Shown here: positions 1 to 7,419 of the stretch, piece by piece
Layout of the letters: the number at the start of each line of letters is the position of its first letter
How positions within the stretch are numbered: the first letter of the stretch is position 1
Origin: an uncultured Rhodobacter sp.
GTDB taxonomy: Bacteria > Pseudomonadota > Alphaproteobacteria > Rhodobacterales > Rhodobacteraceae
Assembly: GCA_945952585.1 (NCBI GenBank)
Contig: CAMFII010000008.1
Location: 117,234 to 181,233, forward strand
Length of the DNA stretch: 64,000 bases
Direction: 5' to 3'
Made by a program: the position numbers and the translations under genes
The notes under the pieces: model-generated
Told to the model about the DNA's origin: nothing
The model's input: only the letters and a program-made list of their open reading frames with translations
Databases searched by the model: none

Positions 1-775
1 GGTTGTTCGGATCGACCTCGAGCGCGCGCAGGATGATCTCCTGCAGCCATTCCGGAATTTCAGGAACAAGCGCACGGGGCGGCACGGGATCCCGCCACAG
101 CCGCTTGCGCACGCCCTTCAACCGCTCGGGTTGGCCAAAGGGCATCTTGCCGGTCGCAAGCTCGTAGATCATCGCGCCAAGCGCGAACAGATCGCTGCGC
201 AGGTCATCGCGCTGGCGCAGATACTGCTCGGGGGAAATGTAGGGAAAGGTTCCCATGGGGATGGTGAACTCTTCCGACAGAAGGTCGGGCAACTCATCAT
301 GGCGCGACAGGCCAAAGTCGATCGCGACAATCTCCCCGGTCTCGCGGCGAAGGAAGTTGTCCGGCTTCAGATCCAGATGGACCACATGCTGCTTATGCAG
401 GGCATGGATCGCTTCGGCCATCCGCGCGGCGATCTCGATCACATCCGAGATCGGCAACGGCGCGGTCTTGAACAGCTGAAGCAAGGACTTTCCCGGAATC
501 CTCTCGGTGACGATGAACGGCATCACCGAAAAATCCCCGACCCCCATCACCCGCGGCACATGCGGCCCTGTCAATCGCGGCATGATCATCTGCTCGACCT
601 CGAAGCCGACGATCGTGGGGCCGTCATATCCGTCAAGGATCGTCGGAACCTTCATCACCATGGGCGTGCGATACAGGGGATGAGTCACGTCCCAGATCGT
701 CGCGAACCCACCCTGATGCAGGCACTCGCCCAACTTGAAGCCGTCGATCTCCAGTCCTTCGCTTGGCCGAAGCAT
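1..775 (-). CDS. Serine/threonine protein kinase, 3' end outside window
   Basis: Eukaryotic-type protein kinase catalytic domain; the gene runs off the left edge, so only about 258 N-terminal residues are seen. The start MLRPSEGLEIDGFKLG is one base after the stop of the metallophosphoesterase gene, so the two are cotranscribed. Visible motifs in order: a glycine-rich loop (HQGGFATIW), the ATP-anchoring lysine in MVMKVP, the catalytic loop HLDLKPDNFL, the metal-binding IDFGLS and the activation-segment end PYISPEQY, followed by the DLFALGAMIYELATG helix. All catalytic residues are present, so it should be active. No membrane segment lies in the visible part; a C-terminal sensor could lie beyond the edge. 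Substrates are unknown. Confidence 0.9.
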   Translation of the reverse strand, partial: MLRPSEGLEIDGFKLGECLHQGGFATIWDVTHPLYRTPMVMKVPTILDGYDGPTIVGFEVEQMIMPRLTGPHVPRVMGVGDFSVMPFIVTERIPGKSLLQLFKTAPLPISDVIEIAARMAEAIHALHKQHVVHLDLKPDNFLRRETGEIVAIDFGLSRHDELPDLLSEEFTIPMGTFPYISPEQYLRQRDDLRSDLFALGAMIYELATGKMPFGQPERLKGVRKRLWRDPVPPRALVPEIPEWLQEIILRALEVDPNN

Positions 776-776
776 C

Positions 777-1517
777 CTATTCTCCCTTCACCAGGCGGAT
801 CGCCAGCGCGTCGGGCAACCCAGCCGCGCGGATCTTGGCTGCCGTCGTCGACACGTCGTAGGCGACGCGCCGAAAAGTGAGCTCGTTCGTGCCGGTATCC
901 AGGATTGCATAGGCCGCCTCGGGGCTGCGATCGCGTGGCTGGCCGACCGATCCCACGACCGCGATCCAGCGCCGCGAGCGGATCAGCGGAACGGCGGCGC
1001 CAATGCGGAACTCGTGCTCCTGGACCTGACCTGTCAGGCCGTAGGAAATCAGCGCAGGAACATGCACATGCCCGCAGAAGATCAGGCGCGAAGTGCAGAC
1101 ACGGAAACTGCCCATCGCCCGCTGCGCACTGGTCACATAAATCCAGTCACCGGGATCATTGGCGCTCGCATGCACGAAAAGGATATCGCCAAGCTCCTGC
1201 GTCAGCGGCAATCCGGCAAGGAACGTGCGCTGCGCCTCGTTCATGCGTGGCCGGGTCCAGTCCATCGCGGCAGCGGCGACTTTGCCCATCGTCTCGGAAC
1301 TGTCCCCCACGGCATTGTCATGGTTGCCCCTGACGGCGATCGCCCCGGCCTTCACAAGTGCCGCTGCCTTGTCCGCGCACCATTCCGGGTCGGGGCCATA
1401 GCCCACGATGTCCCCGAGCAGGACGATGCGATCGACCGCTCGCCTTTCCACATCCGCCAGCACGGCAGAGAAGGCTTCCCGGTTGCCATGTATGTCCGTC
1501 AGGATCGCCAGACGCAT
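777..1517 (-). CDS. Metallophosphoesterase (calcineurin-like)
   Basis: 246-residue cytosolic binuclear-metal phosphoesterase. The full motif set is visible: DIH near residue 8, GDIVGYGP, RGNHDN, a metal histidine in LFVHAS, and CGHVH. The start MRLAILTDIHGN was chosen because it opens directly on the first beta strand of the fold and has GGAGGA six bases upstream; an in-frame start 25 codons earlier only adds non-homologous residues. The next gene is a Ser/Thr kinase with a one-base gap. This suggests a kinase and phosphatase pair acting on shared phosphoproteins, but a nucleotide or phosphodiester substrate is equally possible for this family. Confidence 0.88.
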   Translation of the reverse strand: MRLAILTDIHGNREAFSAVLADVERRAVDRIVLLGDIVGYGPDPEWCADKAAALVKAGAIAVRGNHDNAVGDSSETMGKVAAAAMDWTRPRMNEAQRTFLAGLPLTQELGDILFVHASANDPGDWIYVTSAQRAMGSFRVCTSRLIFCGHVHVPALISYGLTGQVQEHEFRIGAAVPLIRSRRWIAVVGSVGQPRDRSPEAAYAILDTGTNELTFRRVAYDVSTTAAKIRAAGLPDALAIRLVKGE

Positions 1518-1967
1518 CCCGTATCCTCCAGCCGCCGGCAATGCCCCGGCTTTCCCCGCTTTCAGCCTAAGCACGGCTTCCCGTTGCGGCAATCACCCAA
1601 GGCCGCGACCGCTCGCCGCGCCGGCGAATCGGTCCTTCATCGATTCGCGCGGTCTAGGGCTTCCATGCGGGCAGTGGTCATTCTTGCCCTGACCAATGGG
1701 TCGCCTTGTCGGCCACAACTTCGGCGACGCTTCGTTCAGGGGTTCGGCGGAACGACCGTCTGTTGTGAATCCCCACAGTATTGAATTGGCTGGTGTTAGC
1801 GCGATCGGGAATACAAGAAATTTACAGATGAACTCTCATGACAGTCAAAATATTATCAAAAAAATGCTGTCCAATAAAATACTTACCAATTCTTTCACAA
1901 ACGCGCTAAAGTGTGCCCGGGGGCGGAGGAGTGGAGTGAGTTCGCCCCCGCCAGTCGGAGGAGCACC
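1518..1967. promoter_or_regulatory. 450-bp divergent intergenic region, AT-rich before acs
   Basis: Non-coding stretch between the minus-strand metallophosphoesterase and acs. Bases about 1780-1905 are clearly AT-rich against a GC-rich background, which fits the acs promoter, but no convincing -35/-10 pair could be fixed by eye. The acs leader carries a perfect 8-bp inverted repeat (CGGGGGCG at 1918-1925, CGCCCCCG at 1943-1950). Its loop contains a GGAGGAG sequence, and the real ribosome binding site GGAGGAG follows just before the ATG. I see no credible small gene here. Confidence 0.6.
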
Positions 1968-3932
1968 ATGACCGATCAATCCCAGACCGTAGCCATTTAT
2001 CCGGCATCGCCCGACTTCGTGGCGAAAGCGCATATTGACGCCGCCAAATACGAAAAGATGTATGCCGCCTCGATCGCGGATCCCGACACCTTCTGGGGCG
2101 AACAGGGCAAACGCATCGACTGGATCCAGGACTATACCAAGGTCAAGGATACCGACTTCACCTTCGGCCAGGTCTCGATCAAGTGGTTTGAAGACGGCAA
2201 GCTGAACGTCTCGGCCAACTGCATCGACCGCCACGTCGCCCGCCGCGGCAACCAGACCGCCATCATCTGGGAACCCGACGATCCCAGCACCCCGGCCAAG
2301 CACATCACCTATGCCGACCTGCTCGAGAATGTCTGCCGCATGGCCAACGTGCTCAAGGCGAACGGCGTCAAGAAGGGCGACCGGGTCGTCCTGTATCTTC
2401 CGATGATTCCGGAAGCGGCCTATGCGATGCTCGCCTGCGCCCGTATCGGCGCCATCCACTCCATCGTTTTCGCCGGCTTCTCGCCCGACGCCCTTGCCAA
2501 CCGCATCAACGACAGCGAGGCGCGCATCGTCATCACCGCCGACTATGCACCTCGCGGCGGCAAGAAAACCCCGCTCAAGGCCAATACCGACGCTGCCCTC
2601 CTGCACTGCGACGACCATGTGAAATGTCTCGTCGTCAAACATACCGGCGACCAGACCTCGTGGCGCGAAGGCCGCGACATCGACCTGAACGCCGAGATGG
2701 CCTGGGCCTCACCCTATTGCGCCTATACCGAAATCGGCGCCGAGGATCCGCTCTTTATCCTCTATACCTCAGGTTCGACCGGCAAGCCGAAGGGTGTGGT
2801 CCACACCTCGGGCGGCTACCTCGTCTATGCCTCGATGACCCACCAGATGACCTTCGACTACCATGAAGGTGACGTGTTCTGGTGCACCGCGGACGTGGGT
2901 TGGGTGACCGGCCACAGCTACATCATCTATGGCCCTCTCGCCAATGGCGCGACGACCGTGATGTTCGAAGGCGTGCCGACCTTCCCCGATGCCGGCCGTT
3001 TCTGGGAAGTCTGCGCCAAGCACAAGGTGACGCAGTTCTACACCGCGCCGACTGCCATCCGCTCGCTCATGGGCCTCGGCCCCGAGTGGGTCGAAAAGCA
3101 CGACCTGTCTTCCCTTCGCCTGTTGGGTTCGGTTGGCGAGCCGATCAACCCCGAAGCCTGGAACTGGTACAACACCCATGTCGGCAAGGGGAAGTGCCCG
3201 ATCGTGGACACCTTCTGGCAGACCGAAACCGGCGGCCACCTCATCACGCCGCTGCCGGGTGCCATCCCGCAGAAACCGGGTTCGGCGACCAAGCCGTTCT
3301 TCGGCGTGAAGCCGGTCATCCTCGACCCGAGCAACGCCAAGGTCCAGGAAGAGACCGAGACCGAAGGCGTGCTCTGCATCGCCGACAGCTGGCCGGGCCA
3401 GATGCGCACGCTCTGGGGCGACCATCAGCGGTTCCAGGAAGCCTATTTTGGCCAGTATCGCGGCTACTACTTCACCGGCGACGGCTGCCGCCGCGACAAG
3501 GACGGCTACTACTGGATCACCGGCCGCGTTGACGACGTGATCAACGTCTCGGGCCACCGGATGGGCACCGCCGAGGTCGAAAGCGCCCTCGTCGCTCATC
3601 CGAAGGTCGCCGAAGCCGCCGTTGTGGGCTATCCGCACGACATCAAGGGCCAGGGCATCTATGCCTATGTCACCCTGATGAACGGGGTCGAGGCCACCGA
3701 CGCGCTCCGCAAGGAGCTGGAGACCTGGGTCCGCACCGAAATCGGCCCGATCGCCAAGCCCGACCTCATACAGTGGGCGCCCGGTCTGCCCAAGACCCGT
3801 TCGGGCAAGATCATGCGCCGCATCCTGCGCAAGATCGCCGAGAACGACTTCGGCAGCCTTGGCGACACCTCGACGCTTGCCGATCCCGGCGTGGTGGACG
3901 AGCTGATCGACAACCGCATGAACCGGGGTTGA
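1968..3932 (+). CDS. acs: Acetyl-CoA synthetase (AMP-forming)
   Basis: 654 residues, the usual length for Acs. It activates acetate with ATP and CoA to acetyl-CoA, AMP and pyrophosphate. Visible features: N-terminal ACAS region, the AMP-binding loop [11 protein letters not shown] (266-276), TFWQTETGG, the hinge region around [11 protein letters not shown], and the C-terminal lysine in PKTRSGK (K614), the residue that Pat-type acetyltransferases modify to switch the enzyme off. The start was chosen at MTDQSQ because GGAGGAG lies five bases upstream; the reading frame is open further upstream but without homology. adk follows after 7 bases, which would help remove the AMP made here. Confidence 0.97.
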   Translation: MTDQSQTVAIYPASPDFVAKAHIDAAKYEKMYAASIADPDTFWGEQGKRIDWIQDYTKVKDTDFTFGQVSIKWFEDGKLNVSANCIDRHVARRGNQTAIIWEPDDPSTPAKHITYADLLENVCRMANVLKANGVKKGDRVVLYLPMIPEAAYAMLACARIGAIHSIVFAGFSPDALANRINDSEARIVITADYAPRGGKKTPLKANTDAALLHCDDHVKCLVVKHTGDQTSWREGRDIDLNAEMAWASPYCAYTEIGAEDPLFILYTSGSTGKPKGVVHTSGGYLVYASMTHQMTFDYHEGDVFWCTADVGWVTGHSYIIYGPLANGATTVMFEGVPTFPDAGRFWEVCAKHKVTQFYTAPTAIRSLMGLGPEWVEKHDLSSLRLLGSVGEPINPEAWNWYNTHVGKGKCPIVDTFWQTETGGHLITPLPGAIPQKPGSATKPFFGVKPVILDPSNAKVQEETETEGVLCIADSWPGQMRTLWGDHQRFQEAYFGQYRGYYFTGDGCRRDKDGYYWITGRVDDVINVSGHRMGTAEVESALVAHPKVAEAAVVGYPHDIKGQGIYAYVTLMNGVEATDALRKELETWVRTEIGPIAKPDLIQWAPGLPKTRSGKIMRRILRKIAENDFGSLGDTSTLADPGVVDELIDNRMNRG

Positions 3933-3939
3933 TCGCAAG

Positions 3940-4605
3940 ATGGCCGCGTCCGTCTTCATCCTGCTCGGCCCTCCAGGGGCCGGCAAGGGCACCCAGGCCC
4001 GGATCCTGCAAGAGGATTTCGGCCTGATCCAGCTCTCCACCGGCGATCTTCTGCGCGCGGCTGTCGCCGCGGGCACGCCGGCGGGACTCGCCGCGAAGGC
4101 GGTCATGGAAGCCGGCGGTCTTGTCTCGGACGAGATCGTCCTGGCCATCCTGAAAGAGCGCCTCGGCCAGCCCGACACGGCGGCCGGCGTCGTGCTGGAC
4201 GGGTTTCCGCGCACGGCGGTCCAGGCCAAGGCGCTGGACGGTCTGCTCGGCGAAACCGGGCAAGGCGTGACTGCCGCCATCAGCATGGAAGTGGACGACG
4301 AGGCGATGGTTGATCGTGTCTCGGGCCGCTACACCTGTGCCAAGTGCGGCGAAGGCTATCACGATAGCTTCAAGCAGCCCGCAGTTGTGGGAACCTGCGA
4401 CAAATGCGGCGGCACGGACTTCAAGCGCCGGGCCGACGACAATGCCGAGACGGTGCGTGCACGGCTTCACGCCTATCACGACCAGACGGCGCCGCTCATC
4501 GCCTATTACGAGGGCAAGGGCCTGCTGGAACGGATCGACGCGATGGATACCATCCCGGCGATCCGCCAGGCGCTCGGTGCCATCGTGAACCGCGTGACGG
4601 CCTGA
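3940..4605 (+). CDS. adk: Adenylate kinase (zinc-lid type)
   Basis: 221-residue nucleoside monophosphate kinase that converts AMP and ATP to two ADP. P-loop GPPGAGKGT at 10-18; NMP-binding segment STGDLLR; DGFPRT at 88-92. The long LID domain carries four cysteines (C133, C136, C153, C156), the structural zinc site of Gram-positive-like and many alphaproteobacterial Adks. It sits 7 bases after acs, so the operon couples AMP production with AMP recycling. Because rplQ, the end of the alpha operon, lies at the right of the window, the housekeeping adk normally found between secY and rpsM is probably also present, making this a dedicated second copy. Confidence 0.94.
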   Translation: MAASVFILLGPPGAGKGTQARILQEDFGLIQLSTGDLLRAAVAAGTPAGLAAKAVMEAGGLVSDEIVLAILKERLGQPDTAAGVVLDGFPRTAVQAKALDGLLGETGQGVTAAISMEVDDEAMVDRVSGRYTCAKCGEGYHDSFKQPAVVGTCDKCGGTDFKRRADDNAETVRARLHAYHDQTAPLIAYYEGKGLLERIDAMDTIPAIRQALGAIVNRVTA

Positions 4606-4791
4606 AGGGAGGATCGTGTCCGGCACGGTCGGGCACGATGGAGAAGTGGGGGAGACAGCGGAAATCGTGCTGCGGCGCGCTAACCCGGCTATTGCCGGGA
4701 TAGGGAGAGCTTTTCCCGGCGCCAAGCCCATCCGCGGTCTCAAACCGGGGAACTGACCGGCCGGACGGTCGGATAACAAGGAGGAACGGAC
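4606..4791 (+). promoter_or_regulatory. Structured leader between adk and the MHS transporter
   Basis: 186-base spacer with a series of stem-loops. First, a 10-bp stem (4613-4622 with 4630-4639, one G-U pair). Second, CCCGGC 4684-4689 with GCCGGG 4694-4699. Third, GCCGGGA 4694-4700 with TCCCGGC 4714-4720. Fourth, GACCG 4755-4759 with CGGTC 4766-4770, just before the AAGGAGG ribosome site. The second and third stems share the same arm and cannot form together. No U-run follows any of them, so they are not standard terminators. RNA processing, stabilisation of the acs-adk message or a switch are all possible. Confidence 0.5.
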
Positions 4792-6591
4792 ATGACAGCG
4801 AATCCGTCGGCCACCAAGGTCGACCGCGCCCGCCCGATGACTGCCGAGGAAAAGAAGGTCATTCTTGCCTCGTCCATGGGCACAGTCTTCGAATGGTACG
4901 ACTTCTACCTCTATGGCTCGCTTGCCAAGATCATCGGGGCCCAGTTCTTCTCGGCCTTCCCCGAAGCGACGCAGGGCATCTTCGCGCTGCTGGCCTTTGC
5001 CGCGGGCTTCCTTGTCCGCCCGTTCGGCGCGCTTGTCTTCGGCTCGCTCGGCGACCTGATCGGCCGGAAATATACCTTCCTCGTGACGATCCTCATCATG
5101 GGTCTGTCCACCTTCATCGTCGGTCTTCTGCCCGGCTCTGAATCCATCGGGATTGCCGCTCCGATCATCCTGATCGCGCTGCGCATGCTGCAGGGCCTCG
5201 CGCTTGGCGGCGAATACGGCGGCGCGGCGGTCTATGTGGCCGAACACGCCCCGAACGGACGCCGCGGCTACTACACCAGCTGGATCCAGACCACCGCGAC
5301 GCTCGGCCTGTTCCTGTCGCTGATCGTCATTCTGGTCGTCACCAGCATCGTCAACAGCGGCTGGGCTCCGACCGAACTTCTGAAGGATGGCCAGCCGGTC
5401 CTCGGCGCCGATGGCAAGCCCACGATGGTCACCGCGTTCCAGTCCTGGGGCTGGCGTATCCCCTTCCTGCTGTCGGCGGCTCTTCTGGGCGTTTCGCTCT
5501 ATATCCGCCTGACCATGGAAGAAAGCCCGGTCTTCAAGAAGATGAAGGCGGAAGGCGCGACCTCGAAGGCGCCGCTCCGTGAAGCCTTCGGCCAGTGGAA
5601 GAACGCCAAGTTTGCCGTCATCGCCCTGCTCGGCCTCGTCGCCGGTCAGGCCGTGGTTTGGTACTCGGGCCAGTTCTACGCGCTGTTCTTCCTGCAAAGC
5701 GTCGCCAAGGTGGACAGCTTCACCGCCAACATCCTGATCGCCGTGGCGCTGGCGCTCGGCACGATGTTCTTCGTCTACTTCGGCTCGCTGTCCGACAAGA
5801 TCGGCCGCAAGCCGGTCATCCTCGCTGGCTTGCTCCTCGCCGTCTTGACCTACTTCCCGGTGTTCAAGTACGTCCTCGCCACGGCAAACCCGATGCTCGC
5901 TGCGGCTCAGGCCAGTGCGCAGGTTGTCGTGACGGCCGACCGGAGCGAGTGCTCGTTCCAGTTCAACCCGGTCGGGACGGCCAAGTTCACCACCTCCTGC
6001 GACCAGGCGAAAGCGCTGCTCGGCGCTGCAGCTGTGAACTACACGACAGTTGACGCGCCTGCTGGCACCCCGGCCTCGGTCACCGTGAACGGAACGGTCA
6101 TTCCGGGTGTCGACACCGCGGAGATGGACGAAGCTGCTGCCAAAGCCGCCAAGGCCGACTTCGCGAAGGCCGTGAATACTGCCCTGATCGGAGCCGGCTA
6201 CCCGATGGTTGCCGCCGACAACACCACCGTCGTGAAGATCGCTTCCTTCGGCGACGTCTTCAAGGCGCAGTCGCTCAAGCTGATCGTGGTGCTGTGGTAC
6301 CTGATCCTGCTCGTGACGATGGTCTACGGCCCGATCGCAGCCGCGCTGGTCGAACTCTTCCCGACCCGGATCCGCTACTCCGGCATGTCGCTGCCCTACC
6401 ACATCGGCAACGGCTGGTTCGGGGGCCTGCTGCCTGCGACCGCTGCCGCGATCGCGCTGCAGGTGGGCAACGTCTACTCGGGCCTGTGGTATGCCATCGT
6501 CGTGGCAGCCGGCACCTTCGTCATCGGCCTGATCTTCGTGCCGCAGACGCACAAGCGGGACATCTTCTCGGACGAGTTCAACCGTCGGTAA
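4792..6591 (+). CDS. MHS-family MFS transporter with periplasmic insertion
   Basis: 599-residue inner-membrane symporter of the metabolite:H+ symporter family. N-terminal signature SSMGTVFEWYDFYLYGSLA and the cytoplasmic loop motif GDLIGRKYT are typical. RMLQGLALGGEYGGAAVYVAE is a hallmark of the MHS group (citrate, alpha-ketoglutarate, proline, short acids). It is about 130-150 residues longer than usual. Residues about 362-490 form a soluble insertion, predicted outside, with two cysteines (C387, C403) and an Ala-rich helix, between membrane segments of the C-terminal half. Its place after acs and adk suggests acetate or another short carboxylate as substrate. A strong terminator follows. 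Confidence 0.85.
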   Translation: MTANPSATKVDRARPMTAEEKKVILASSMGTVFEWYDFYLYGSLAKIIGAQFFSAFPEATQGIFALLAFAAGFLVRPFGALVFGSLGDLIGRKYTFLVTILIMGLSTFIVGLLPGSESIGIAAPIILIALRMLQGLALGGEYGGAAVYVAEHAPNGRRGYYTSWIQTTATLGLFLSLIVILVVTSIVNSGWAPTELLKDGQPVLGADGKPTMVTAFQSWGWRIPFLLSAALLGVSLYIRLTMEESPVFKKMKAEGATSKAPLREAFGQWKNAKFAVIALLGLVAGQAVVWYSGQFYALFFLQSVAKVDSFTANILIAVALALGTMFFVYFGSLSDKIGRKPVILAGLLLAVLTYFPVFKYVLATANPMLAAAQASAQVVVTADRSECSFQFNPVGTAKFTTSCDQAKALLGAAAVNYTTVDAPAGTPASVTVNGTVIPGVDTAEMDEAAAKAAKADFAKAVNTALIGAGYPMVAADNTTVVKIASFGDVFKAQSLKLIVVLWYLILLVTMVYGPIAAALVELFPTRIRYSGMSLPYHIGNGWFGGLLPATAAAIALQVGNVYSGLWYAIVVAAGTFVIGLIFVPQTHKRDIFSDEFNRR

Positions 6592-6605
6592 TTCCCCCTG
6601 AACTG

Positions 6606-6639
6606 GGTGCCTCCGGAGCAATCCGGGGGCACCTTTTTT
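6606..6639 (+). terminator. Rho-independent terminator of the acs-adk-MHS operon
   Basis: GGTGCC-T-CCGGA (6606-6617), a GCAA tetraloop, then TCCGG-G-GGCACC (6622-6633) followed by six T (6634-6639). The T-G position pairs as a wobble, giving a 12-bp stem. It lies 14 bases after the transporter stop codon. Confidence 0.93.
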
Positions 6640-6698
6640 GCGCGTCAGAACGAACGGTTCACAGAAGACCGCACCGAAACGTCCAACGGGAGGTCGCG

Positions 6699-7085
6699 AT
6701 GTCCGGGAACAAGTCGAAGCGCGTTCTCGTCGTCGAACATGACGACGGAATTGCCACGGCGCTTGAATACCTGATCTCACGCGAGGGCCTTGCCCAGGAC
6801 CGTGTCACGACTGGCTCTGCGGCACTCGACAGCATCCGCAGGTTTCGTCCCGACCTTGTCGTGCTCGACGCCGCGGTACCCGGAATTTCCGGCTACGACA
6901 TCTGCCGCAGCGTCCGCCGCGACCGCGAACTGTCCCACATCAAGATCCTGATGATGACCGCACGAGGCCCCGCAGGCGAACGTCGCCGTGGAACCGACCA
7001 TGGCGCGGACGGATTTGTCAGCAAACCGTTCGAGCTTAAGGATCTGCGCGAACAGATGCGCCGTCTTCTGGGTCCCGGCGCCTAG
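6699..7085 (+). CDS. Single-domain response regulator (receiver only)
   Basis: 128 residues consisting of one CheY-like receiver domain and no output domain. Phospho-acceptor D57 (LVVLDAAVPG), T87 (LMMTA) and K109 (SKPF) are present. The acidic pocket reads VVEHDDG: a histidine occupies the place of the second acidic residue, though aspartates follow directly. The start MSGNKSK is preceded by GGGAGG; upstream sequence in this frame overlaps the transporter terminator and is not coding. It sits downstream of a strong terminator and so has its own promoter. Its stop overlaps the convergent small membrane-protein gene. The partner kinase is not in the window. Confidence 0.87.
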   Translation: MSGNKSKRVLVVEHDDGIATALEYLISREGLAQDRVTTGSAALDSIRRFRPDLVVLDAAVPGISGYDICRSVRRDRELSHIKILMMTARGPAGERRRGTDHGADGFVSKPFELKDLREQMRRLLGPGA

Positions 7086-7363
7086 CCCCTTGTTCGCATG
7101 ACCACGGCGCGAACACCGTAGACCACGGCCAGCAGGATGATGTTGGCAACGACACCCACCAGGAATGTCCGCAGATCAGGCAGGAACCCGACACTGCCAT
7201 GCGTCATCGGCGCGATCAGCGCAACGAAGAGGACGCCGAACACCAGCGGCAGGAGCGCTCCCGTCGACGCTGCCGTCCGCATCTGAGTGAACATCAGCGC
7301 GACGATCAGGCCCACACGGAACGGATCAAGCAGTTGCGACTGAAGCAGTTGCAGCAAATCCAT
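7082..7363 (-). CDS. Small membrane protein of unknown function
   Basis: 93 residues with three predicted membrane helices (roughly 15-32, 36-55 and 65-86) separated by short loops; no family recognised. The gene lies 56 bases downstream of kup on the same strand, so it is probably cotranscribed and may associate with the potassium transporter, but nothing in the sequence proves this. It overlaps the end of the response-regulator gene by a few bases tail to tail. Composition and a clean ATG support a real gene. Confidence 0.65.
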   Translation of the reverse strand: MDLLQLLQSQLLDPFRVGLIVALMFTQMRTAASTGALLPLVFGVLFVALIAPMTHGSVGFLPDLRTFLVGVVANIILLAVVYGVRAVVMRTRG

Positions 7364-7419
7364 GGTCTTGTCCCCCTTGTCGCGCCAACTTGGCCGGATT
7401 GGCCTGGCCCGGCAAGGGG

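Noticed and set aside
1696-1971. 91-codon frame ahead of acs
   Set aside because: No ribosome site, no homology, and it spans the AT-rich promoter and the leader hairpin.
3811-6780. Nearly 1000-codon open frame on the minus strand opposite adk and the MHS transporter
   Set aside because: Arg/Gly/Asp/His-rich composition with no domain; a mirror of the high GC third positions in well-identified plus-strand genes.
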